Assembly (NCBI GenBank): GCA_964496245.1
Contig: CAZBZG010000080.1
Coordinates: 1 to 16,431, forward strand
DNA length: 16,431 nt
Source of the DNA: CAZBZG01 sp964496245
Lineage (GTDB): Bacteria > Planctomycetota > SZUA-567
Direction: 5' to 3'
In this document: positions 7,437 to 13,685 of the stretch, one piece after another
How the letters are laid out: every line of letters begins with the position of its first letter
Position numbering within the stretch: the first letter of the stretch is position 1
Position numbers and translations under genes: made by a program
The notes under the pieces: model-generated
The model's database searches: none
What the model was told of the DNA's origin: nothing
Seen by the model: only the letters and a program-made list of their open reading frames with translations

Positions 7437-9985
7437 TCGGCTTCCTCCGCCGTCTCTTCCGCAGCCGGCGTTGGTCTCGACCCATCTTCGTCTGTCGCCT
7501 CGCCCGCTTCGTCTGTCGGCGCTTCTTCTTCGCCTGCCTCCGGCGGCGGACCCTCTGCCGGCGCCTCGGCACGCGGCTCGCCGGCGGTGCGTGCACGGAT
7601 CCAGTCCGCCAAACGTCCCCACGGAGCCAGCCAGAGCAATGCGAGCGCGAGCAGGCCGAGCACGAGAAGCAGGAGCAGCAGGGGCGTTTGGGGACGCCGT
7701 GCGGTCACCTTGGCCCGATGACTAACGGCCTCGGGCGCGGCTTCGTCCAGGGGCATGGGATACGGATACCGCGGGCGGTGGCCTCCAACAAGTACGCTTC
7801 GCTCGCTCGCTCGCTGGATGCGTTCGATCGCAGAAAAGCTGAATTCCGGGATCGTTCCCAGAACGGGCAGGCCGATGTGGCGCTTGACGTCCTCGGTGGT
7901 CTTGATGGAGTGGTCTGTGTACTCCAACAGGAAGACGACCGTTCCGGCGGCGAGAACGCCCACGAGCAGAGCCATGAAGAGAATCAGGTTCTCTTTGGGC
8001 TCCACGTGCCTTGCGGGCGGACGCGACTTCGTGTGCACGGTGAAGACGACCTGGAAGACCTCGCCGATCTCCTGGCGGGCGAGAAGTTCCTCGCGGCGGG
8101 CCTGGGAATCGCTCAGCTTCTTGCGGAGCCGCGCGTGCCGGTCGAGCAGCGACTGGTACTCGCGCTGCTTCTTGATCGCGGCCTCGGCCTTCTCCTTCTC
8201 TTCGTCGATGAGCGCGAGCTTCATCTTCCGCTGCGCCTGGAGCTGCTCGAGCTTGCGCTCGGCGATCCGCTTCTCCTCTTTCCACTTGGACAGAAAGGGA
8301 TTCTCCACCTCGAGCGGACGCTCTTCCTCTTCCCCCGGTTCGTGGCTCTGCCGCTGGTAGTCCCGGAGCGCGGTGCGGAGCTGATCGATCTTGCCTCTCA
8401 GCTTGACCACGAAGGGGTGGCGGTCGGTGTTCTTCTCCCGCATCTGCCTGAGCTCGACGAGCTTGAGCGTCAGTTCGCGTTTGAGGGCCACGACTTCGGG
8501 CGGATCGCCTTTTTCGACCTTCTCCTTGCGGGGAATGGTACGCGTCTGCTTTTCGGGGTCCTCGATGTCGCGCTCGAGCGAACGGATGAGCGCGGTGTAG
8601 GTGGTGATCTCTTCGTCGATCTCCTGGATGTCTCCGTACAGGTCGTCGATGCGGCGGATGTGCACGCTGTGCTGGGGCAGCCCGCGGAACGCGTCGTCCC
8701 AACCGGGCTTGAGCGTCTTGTCGGGGTCGCGCAGCCGGGTCTCGCTGGTCTGGGGGTACTGCCGCAGGAAGCTCAGTTGGATCTCCCGCAACTCCTTGAG
8801 GTTGTAGAGTTCCTCGTTGACCCGATCCAAAGCGCGCTTGAGCTCGGTCTCGTTCTTCTGGATCGCCCTCTTGGTCCTCAGGAACTGCTGGTTCTCGGTC
8901 GAGTAGAACTCCTGCTCCACCATGGCATGGGCCACGCGCACCACCACGTGGGTGATCACGTTCTCGGAGCGGTCGAAGGGGCTGCGCCGGGGGTAGAGCA
9001 GCGCGCTGTACTTGAGGGTCAGCAGATTGTGCTGGACCAAGCCGACGCTCAGGCCCCGCTTGAGGCGTCCGATCCATCCGGGCAGCGCGTCCTGCGGGTT
9101 CGCATACAGGTCGCGCACGGCATTGTAGAGCCGGAGGTCGAGGAGGCGTTCGATCGCCAAAAACTCCTTGAGGAGCTCGCGCTGTGCCGTGAGCGAGAAG
9201 CCGCCGGCCCCCGGGGTCTCCCGCTCTTGGAGGAGGCGCTGGCGGACCTCGCCGACTGCTGCGGCGTGGACCTCCTTGAGCGATGCGCCTGGGCCCAGGG
9301 ACGTCTCGTAGCGGCGGCGCAGGGCAGCGAGATACGGGATCACATTCGCGCGCCGTTCCGTTTCTTCCCTTCGCTCGGCCTCTCCGTCGGACACCATCTC
9401 CAGGATGACCTGATCGGCGAGGGGGGCGTCGGGCGGTTCGTCCAGGTCCTCGCAGAGCATGCGGGCCAGCGCCTGCATGCCGAGCCGTTCGGGGATCTCG
9501 GCCAAACCCAGCGTATGGGACTCCTCCAAACCGAGCGGCCGGGACAGCCCGCCGGGAAGATGGGCCAGCAATCCTACCGGTTCGACCCCATAGGTGCGTT
9601 CAAGCTGAAACGCCTCCAACTCGGCGCGCAGTGCGGCCCCCACATCCTCCGGCGCTGTCTCCCGGTAGAAACGGTCCTTGAGCACGAACCGGAGATTGCA
9701 CGCGAGATTCTGCAGGCGCCGGTCCACGCTCAGTTTGTTGCGAATGCTGTCGATCACGCGCTTGAGGGGCTCGGTTTGGACCATCCGCTTCAGGCGGCGA
9801 TCGATCGGGTCCCGGCTCCAAACCATGACCTTCATCTCGCTGCGGTACTCGCGCGGGGCCATGAACTCGGTCCAGAACCATGCGCTGATCGTGGCCAGCA
9901 CGATCATGGCCAGAATCCACTGCCACCGGTGAAACACCACCCGCAGGTAGTCGAAGATGGTGGTCTGAAAACTCGATACGGGCAT
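7433..9985 (-). CDS. Wzc/Wzz-like polysaccharide copolymerase (chain-length determinant), enlarged
   Basis: 850 residues from ATG 9985, with GAGAAG upstream; a TTG at 10030 would add 15 residues. Residues 19-42 are TM1. The periplasmic part includes long coiled coils (about 370-640, rich in Lys/Glu/Arg). TM2 (about 667-689) is followed by DHSIKTTEDVKRHIGLPVLG, the conserved cytoplasmic motif of this family. There is no Walker A motif, so the kinase is a separate protein. Two oddities: about 190 extra residues (roughly 120-310) lie between TM1 and the usual Wzz core, and after the motif comes a third hydrophobic segment (about 769-787, LLLLLLVLGLLALALL) with an acidic Glu/Ala/Pro tail of about 50 residues. 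Typical relatives are near 450-550 residues. It should form a ring above the inner membrane that sets chain length and contacts the OPX channel. Confidence 0.9.
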   Translation of the reverse strand: MPVSSFQTTIFDYLRVVFHRWQWILAMIVLATISAWFWTEFMAPREYRSEMKVMVWSRDPIDRRLKRMVQTEPLKRVIDSIRNKLSVDRRLQNLACNLRFVLKDRFYRETAPEDVGAALRAELEAFQLERTYGVEPVGLLAHLPGGLSRPLGLEESHTLGLAEIPERLGMQALARMLCEDLDEPPDAPLADQVILEMVSDGEAERREETERRANVIPYLAALRRRYETSLGPGASLKEVHAAAVGEVRQRLLQERETPGAGGFSLTAQRELLKEFLAIERLLDLRLYNAVRDLYANPQDALPGWIGRLKRGLSVGLVQHNLLTLKYSALLYPRRSPFDRSENVITHVVVRVAHAMVEQEFYSTENQQFLRTKRAIQKNETELKRALDRVNEELYNLKELREIQLSFLRQYPQTSETRLRDPDKTLKPGWDDAFRGLPQHSVHIRRIDDLYGDIQEIDEEITTYTALIRSLERDIEDPEKQTRTIPRKEKVEKGDPPEVVALKRELTLKLVELRQMREKNTDRHPFVVKLRGKIDQLRTALRDYQRQSHEPGEEEERPLEVENPFLSKWKEEKRIAERKLEQLQAQRKMKLALIDEEKEKAEAAIKKQREYQSLLDRHARLRKKLSDSQARREELLARQEIGEVFQVVFTVHTKSRPPARHVEPKENLILFMALLVGVLAAGTVVFLLEYTDHSIKTTEDVKRHIGLPVLGTIPEFSFSAIERIQRASERSVLVGGHRPRYPYPMPLDEAAPEAVSHRAKVTARRPQTPLLLLLLVLGLLALALLWLAPWGRLADWIRARTAGEPRAEAPAEGPPPEAGEEEAPTDEAGEATDEDGSRPTPAAEETAEEAE

Positions 9986-10082
9986 GGCTTCTCGTTTCGC
10001 GCGCTTGCCAGCCCAACGGTTGCGGATCAAACCGTGGGCTCGAAGATCTCCCCGCGGATTGCCATCCGCCCCATGGGAGGCG

Positions 10083-11222
10083 TCACTTCACCTCATACAC
10101 CTTCGGCCGTCTCCCCTTGACCCGGTTGCCGGTGATGCGGCCATACCAACCAGCTGCTTCAGCATCGGCCTCGCCCACGGCTGCAATCGGCGCGATCACA
10201 CGGTTGAAGAAACGGATGATACGGGCATCCACGGTCGACGGCACAAACACGATCTCCCCGCTGCGGAGCACGGGATCCTTGCCGGTCACGCCCTGGAGCA
10301 GGGGGGATTTCACGTTGTAAACCCGCCGCGTGGGGTGGCTCCGGTGGGGTGTGATCACGCTGACGTGCATGAGGTCGGCGTAGGTCGGAAGTCTGTAGCC
10401 CTCCCGCGGGGAGAGCTCCATCTCCTCGCGGAACCGCTCTTCCCGCGTGAGTCCCGTCTCTCCTCCGAATCGCAGGATATTGGAGTTGGCCCGGAAGACC
10501 GCCTCGCTCAGCCGGATGGGCGTGATCCCCATGGGAAAGCGTCCTTGGTTCCTGACCTCGCCGAAGACGTAGTAGTATTCGCCGCGGCCAAAGGCAATGT
10601 TGACCTTGACCTGCGGCGGGCCTTTGATGTAGGGTGCGATCTTGTCGGTGATGGCGCGCCGGACCTGGTCCACGTCCATTCCCTGGACCTCTACATAGTC
10701 GTCGGTATTCGGAATGTTGACGCTTCCGTCCTGCAGCACGTCGACCTCACCGCTGAACTCGGGGTGCTCTGCCACGTGGATGGCAATCCGGTCGCGCACA
10801 TGGAACTGATATCGTCCGCTGCTGTCCCGGTCGGGATGACTGCCGCCGTAGATCAGCTGGCTGAGCGGCTGCATCCCGTCAGTCGCCAGTGCGTTCGGGC
10901 GGGGCGGGACCGACCGTTCGCCCTCCGGCCCGCCGACCGTCACCTGCAGGGGCCGCAGGCCGGACCGCGCGCGGCTCGTGGCTGGCTGTTGGAGCGGCGG
11001 CAGTTTGGGGGCCCGGCCCCGGCCGTCTGCACGCCCTGCCGCTGTCGCCGACTGCGCGCCGAACTCCGGAAAGCTCCTGAACTGCGGTTGCTTGGCAGCC
11101 ATCTCATACGTTTCGGGCGCCTCCGGGCGCCATGCCGTTTGGTCCGATGGCGTGCAACCATTCAAGGCGGCAAGCAGGATGGCGAATTGTAGAATCCGCG
11201 CGAGAGCCGAATGGGAACGCAT
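10083..11222 (-). CDS. Wza-like outer-membrane polysaccharide export lipoprotein (OPX)
   Basis: 379 residues, ATG at 11222, with GGAGGAGAGG upstream. The signal peptide ends in a lipobox, ALNGC, with Cys23 as the lipidated residue. A Pro/Ala/Arg-rich linker (about 30-135) leads to the Poly_export domain (about 137-212, RYQFHVRDRIAIHV then VLQDGSVNIP). SLBB-type repeats follow (from about 215, YYYVFGEVRNQGRFPMG). GEIVFVPSTVDARII near the C-terminus precedes a helix (RFFNRVIAPI) that may cross the outer membrane as in Wza. It is the first gene of the operon and lies 97 bp before the copolymerase. It forms the channel through which the polymer leaves the cell. Confidence 0.92.
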   Translation of the reverse strand: MRSHSALARILQFAILLAALNGCTPSDQTAWRPEAPETYEMAAKQPQFRSFPEFGAQSATAAGRADGRGRAPKLPPLQQPATSRARSGLRPLQVTVGGPEGERSVPPRPNALATDGMQPLSQLIYGGSHPDRDSSGRYQFHVRDRIAIHVAEHPEFSGEVDVLQDGSVNIPNTDDYVEVQGMDVDQVRRAITDKIAPYIKGPPQVKVNIAFGRGEYYYVFGEVRNQGRFPMGITPIRLSEAVFRANSNILRFGGETGLTREERFREEMELSPREGYRLPTYADLMHVSVITPHRSHPTRRVYNVKSPLLQGVTGKDPVLRSGEIVFVPSTVDARIIRFFNRVIAPIAAVGEADAEAAGWYGRITGNRVKGRRPKVYEVK

Positions 11223-11317
11223 GCCGGGTCCTCTCCTCCCAGAGGGATTGGGTAGACAACCTGAAATAGTTATCGGCAGTTGCGCGACGCCCTCTGCAAC
11301 GAAAAGCGGACAAAACT

Positions 11318-11333
11318 CAACCGAGATCGGTTG
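11318..11333. promoter_or_regulatory. Candidate operator upstream of the export operon
   Basis: Near-perfect dyad CAACCGA-GA-TCGGTTG, with arms exactly complementary. It lies about 95 bp upstream of the OPX start and just upstream of the weak -35 candidate. The size and symmetry suit a dimeric regulator, but there is only one copy in the window. Confidence 0.35.
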
Positions 11334-11487
11334 CCCAAGCCGTTGCCCGAAAATGGATTGGGGCGGAGTCCGGAGGTGGACGCCGAAGCGCTGAGACGCC
11401 GCCGCTTCAGATAATCGGACGTGTGCCTGACAGCGTACAGACCGGACACGGGCTGCCTGGCATGGGAACGAATGGGGGAAGGCGCGA

Positions 11488-11519
11488 TGAGGCGCCGCGC
11501 ACGAGCTGCGGGCGCCTCA
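11488..11519 (-). terminator. Hairpin after the NrdD-tail gene
   Basis: TGAGGCGCC and GGCGCCTCA form a perfect 9-bp stem with a 14-nt loop, about 35 nt after the stop of the minus-strand gene at 11553. No T tract follows on the minus strand. It is the best candidate for ending this transcript before the export operon. Confidence 0.4.
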
Positions 11520-11552
11520 GCTTTGTTGAAAGCCGCGAAAGCGCGAAGATCG

Positions 11553-11885
11553 TCAGGCTACGGGCACGTCGCTCACCGAGTAGTTCCCGCGTTGCCGGTC
11601 TTTGAGTTCTCCGATCTTCGACTTGTTCCAGTTCTCTACGCGCGAGTAGTAGCCCACCACACGGGTCATGTGCTGGAGCGCCAGGGGTTCGCGCCGGCCG
11701 GTGAGAATCGCCTCCAGCACGTCCCAGTCGACCTCTTCGAGAACCTGCACGGGAATCCGCGTGGTCAGACCGCTGGGTCCATGCTTCACCACAAACGCCG
11801 GAGCGTCCGGGTCCTTGCTGTCGATGCCCAGCCCCTCAAGCGCATCCGCTGCTTCGACGCGTGCAAAGAAATCCGCCGGTTTCAT
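11553..11885 (-). CDS. Small protein with NrdD-type glycyl-radical tail, no catalytic barrel
   Basis: 110 residues, ATG at 11885, with AAAAGGGGAT upstream. The C-terminal 35 residues (TRVVGYYSRVENWNKSKIGE and on to LKDRQRGNY) match the end of anaerobic ribonucleoside-triphosphate reductase: R-V-x-G-Y followed by W-N-x-x-K and E-L-x-x-R. In NrdD the Gly of this motif carries the radical; the equivalent here is Gly78. Residues 1-72 (PADFFARVEAADALEGLG, VQVLEEVDWDVLEAI) are not the catalytic barrel, and the Zn-binding cysteines that precede the motif in NrdD are absent; there is no Cys at all. Short NrdD-annotated proteins exist in other anaerobes, but their function is not settled. It may be a spare radical domain, by analogy with YfiD/GrcA, or a regulatory relic. 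No nrdG or full nrdD is in the window. Confidence 0.78.
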   Translation of the reverse strand: MKPADFFARVEAADALEGLGIDSKDPDAPAFVVKHGPSGLTTRIPVQVLEEVDWDVLEAILTGRREPLALQHMTRVVGYYSRVENWNKSKIGELKDRQRGNYSVSDVPVA

Positions 11886-11904
11886 TGATCATCCCCTTTT
11901 CAAA

Positions 11905-11925
11905 CCGCAACCAATGGGGTTGCGG
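11905..11925 (-). promoter_or_regulatory. Leader hairpin upstream of the NrdD-tail gene
   Basis: CCGCAACC and GGTTGCGG pair perfectly (8 bp) around a 5-nt loop in the 5' leader, about 20 nt before the ATG and just upstream of the ribosome-binding site. It could stabilise the mRNA or control translation; it does not resemble an NrdR box. Confidence 0.4.
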
Positions 11926-11980
11926 AGCCGCCCCTCCCCTTTATGTAGTATCGAACAGAATCCCCCCAAACGCAAGAACG

Positions 11981-12009
11981 ATCCTACGCTTTCCGGCGGA
12001 AGTTGTCAA
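11981..12009 (-). promoter_or_regulatory. Sigma70-like promoter for the NrdD-tail gene
   Basis: On the minus strand TTGACA (12004-12009), a 17-bp spacer and TAGGAT (11981-11986) match six of six and four of six. The spacer contains the dyad TTCCG-C-CGGAA, which could be an operator. The implied leader is about 90 nt and includes the 11905-11925 hairpin. Confidence 0.65.
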
Positions 12010-12231
12010 GCGAAAGATGTAACCTGCTATAAGGAAAGCGGTTACTGGCTTTCCCCGCCCAGTCCATCCCCAGAAAAACCATGATCCTGTCGCTGCAATA
12101 GCTTCCCGTACAGAGCCTTGCGCGCTTTCGCCACACGGGTCCCAGCCCTCTCCTCTCGTGGGTTTGGGCGCAAGAGGGCGGCCAGAGGTTCCATGCAACC
12201 GACCGTCCGTCCAGTCCAGCAACAACGCCTG

Positions 12232-12260
12232 TTGTGCACGGCGCGCGGGTGTGTTATGAT
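12232..12260 (+). promoter_or_regulatory. Sigma70-like promoter for rnpB
   Basis: TTGTGC (12232-12237), a 17-bp spacer and TATGAT (12255-12260, five of six). Transcription would begin near 12267, about 34 nt before the base of the RNase P P1 helix. Confidence 0.55.
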
Positions 12261-12300
12261 TGCAGAGCATTGAAGCATGCGCATCGCTCTTTGACAGTAT

Positions 12301-12684
12301 GCGAGGCAGGCCAGGCGGCTGCCGGCGCTCTCGCAGCGTCGGAGGAAAGTCCGGCCACCGCAGGGCAAGGGATGTGGGTAACACCCACCAGGGGCAACTC
12401 TAGGGGCAGGCAACAGAGAGCAGACCGCCAATGGCCTCAGGCCACGGCAAGGGTGAAACGGTGGGGTAAGAGCCCACCGCGGGGCTGGTGACAGTCCTGG
12501 CACGGCGACTGCCTTCCCGGTGCAAGCGCAAATAGGGACCGAATCCGCCCGCGTTTCGGCGCAGACGGATGCGGGGCGGCCCGTTCCGCCACAAGGTCCG
12601 GGTAGCGTGCTCGAGATGGCCGGCAACGGCCTTCCCAGTTCAATAGCCGCCCTCGACAGAAGCCGGCTTACCGGCCTGCCTCGC
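12301..12684 (+). ncRNA. rnpB: RNase P RNA (bacterial class A)
   Basis: Catalytic RNA that cleaves the 5' leader from pre-tRNA. The ends pair perfectly as the P1 helix: GCGAGGCAGGCC at 12301-12312 with GGCCTGCCTCGC at 12673-12684. Conserved blocks are present in order: GGAGGAAAGTCCGG (12341-12354), ACAGAGAGCAGACCGCC (from about 12412), AAGGGTGAAACGGTGGGGTAAGAG (from about 12449), AAATAGGGACCGA (from about 12530), CAAGGTCCGGGTAG (about 12592) and GACAGAAGCCGGCTTAC (12655-12671). The length of about 384 nt fits class A. The mature ends are taken from P1 and may be off by a few nt. The DUF58 gene starts 64 nt downstream on the same strand. Confidence 0.95.
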
Positions 12685-12700
12685 CCTTTGTGTCTCCCGC

Positions 12701-12727
12701 GGCTGCCCGTTCCGGGGCTGCCCGTTC
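12701..12727 (+). repeat. Short direct repeat between rnpB and the DUF58 gene
   Basis: GGCTGCCCGTTC occurs twice with a 15-bp period (12701-12712 and 12716-12727). It lies in the 64-bp gap and has no obvious function; it may be a small local duplication. Confidence 0.45.
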
Positions 12728-12748
12728 GTCCGTTGTCGGGGAACTGCC

Positions 12749-13642
12749 GTGCCGTCCCCCTACCGGTATCTCACGCCCGAAGCCGTGCAAGCCATGGGCA
12801 AGCTCCCGCTGCTGGCGCGGGAGGTCGTGGAGGGATTCATCACGGGGCTCCACACTTCCCCGTTTCACGGGTTCTCGGTCGAGTTCGCCGAGCACCGCAA
12901 GTATTCGCCCGGTGATCCGATCCGCGACCTCGACTGGACCGCCTATGCCCGCACGGATCGCTATTATGTCAAGCGGTACCGCGAGGAGACGAATCTGCGA
13001 TGCCGCCTGGTGCTCGACGCCTCGGCAAGCATGGGATTCGCATCCACGGAGGGTCAGAGCAAGCTCGCGTACGCCTGCGGGCTGGGCGCCTGCATCGCCT
13101 ACCTCGCAATCCGCCAGCGGGATGCCGTGGGCCTGACGGTTGCCCGGGAGGCGGCGGCCGAGGACCTCGCCCCCTCAGCGCATCCGGCGCACCTCGGGCG
13201 CATCATGGAGCGGCTGGAAGTTCTCCGGGCCGGCGGCGAACCTCCCCTGGCGCAGACCTTCCACGAAGCCGCCGAACGCATGAAGCGTCGCGGACTCGTC
13301 GTCGTGTTGAGCGATCTTCTGGACGGAGAGGAGGCGATCATGAAGGCCCTCCGCCATCTCAAGCATCGGCGGCACGAAGCCATTCTTTTTCACATCCTCG
13401 ACACAGCGGAAGAGCATCTGCCGTATCGGCACGTCAGCGAGTTCGTGGATATGGAGACCGGCGAGAAGCTCAAGGTCGACCCCCAGGCGATCCGCACCCG
13501 GTATCGATCCGAGATCGAAGCCTTTCGCCAACGGTATCGCCGAATCTGCAGTGACTGCGCGATCGATTACGTACCGGTCGTCACGGAGGAACCGGTCGCG
13601 CGGCAGCTGCTGCGATACCTGGTGCGGCGATCACGGGTCTGA
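12749..13642 (+). CDS. DUF58 / von Willebrand factor A-like protein
   Basis: 297 residues from a GTG start at 12749, with a weak GGGGAA upstream. The N-terminus matches the usual family start (YLTPEAVQAMGKLPLLAREV), followed by the signature HGFSVEFAEHRKYSPGDPIRDLDW (residues 40-63) and YVKRYREETNLRC. The vWA-like part carries a metal-site motif, DASAS (Asp90, Ser92, Ser94), and later LVVVLSDLLDG. There is no membrane segment, so it is cytoplasmic. Relatives are usually encoded next to a MoxR-type AAA ATPase and take part in metal insertion, complex assembly or envelope stress; no MoxR gene is adjacent here. It faces the acidic protein gene convergently, 43 bp away, with no classical terminator between them. 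Confidence 0.93.
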   Translation: MPSPYRYLTPEAVQAMGKLPLLAREVVEGFITGLHTSPFHGFSVEFAEHRKYSPGDPIRDLDWTAYARTDRYYVKRYREETNLRCRLVLDASASMGFASTEGQSKLAYACGLGACIAYLAIRQRDAVGLTVAREAAAEDLAPSAHPAHLGRIMERLEVLRAGGEPPLAQTFHEAAERMKRRGLVVVLSDLLDGEEAIMKALRHLKHRRHEAILFHILDTAEEHLPYRHVSEFVDMETGEKLKVDPQAIRTRYRSEIEAFRQRYRRICSDCAIDYVPVVTEEPVARQLLRYLVRRSRV

Positions 13643-13685
13643 ACCGCGCACGGCGCCCGATTCCCGGCCGGCATGGGGGAGCGGC

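Larger units (their letters stand above)
11223..11552. other. Non-coding gap upstream of the export operon
   Basis: 330 bp between the OPX gene and the stop of the NrdD-tail gene. It holds a 7-bp-arm palindrome (11318-11333), a weak promoter candidate on the minus strand (TTGCAG at 11294-11299, 19 bp, GATAAC at 11269-11274), a 6-bp inverted repeat GAAGCG/CGCTTC near 11385-11407 and a 9-bp hairpin (11488-11519). No convincing coding frame was found on either strand. Confidence 0.6.
11886..12300. other. Intergenic region with divergent promoters (NrdD-tail gene and rnpB)
   Basis: 415 bp holding the leader and promoter of the minus-strand NrdD-tail gene (to 12009) and the rnpB promoter (12232-12260). 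The middle, 12010-12230, shows no convincing gene. A 50-codon minus frame at 12042-12194 lacks a Shine-Dalgarno and has weak codon bias. Confidence 0.55.

Noticed and set aside
5541..7721. 726-codon plus-strand frame
   Set aside because: Runs antisense across two well-supported genes (ATPase and kinase) and matches no family.
7688..10120. 810-codon plus-strand frame
   Set aside because: Antisense to the copolymerase; its Leu/Glu-rich sequence mirrors the coiled-coil coding.
12042..12194. 50-codon minus-strand frame ending KALYGKLLQRQDHG...
   Set aside because: Fits the gap between two promoters, but has no Shine-Dalgarno and weaker third-position GC than neighbouring genes; not supported enough to list as a gene.
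12042..12626. 194-codon minus-strand frame
   Set aside because: Runs antisense through the RNase P RNA gene, whose conserved blocks and P1 helix are unmistakable.
13643..13685. Terminator between the convergent DUF58 and acidic protein genes
   Set aside because: GC-rich with a CCGGCCGG palindrome, but no stem followed by a T run was found.
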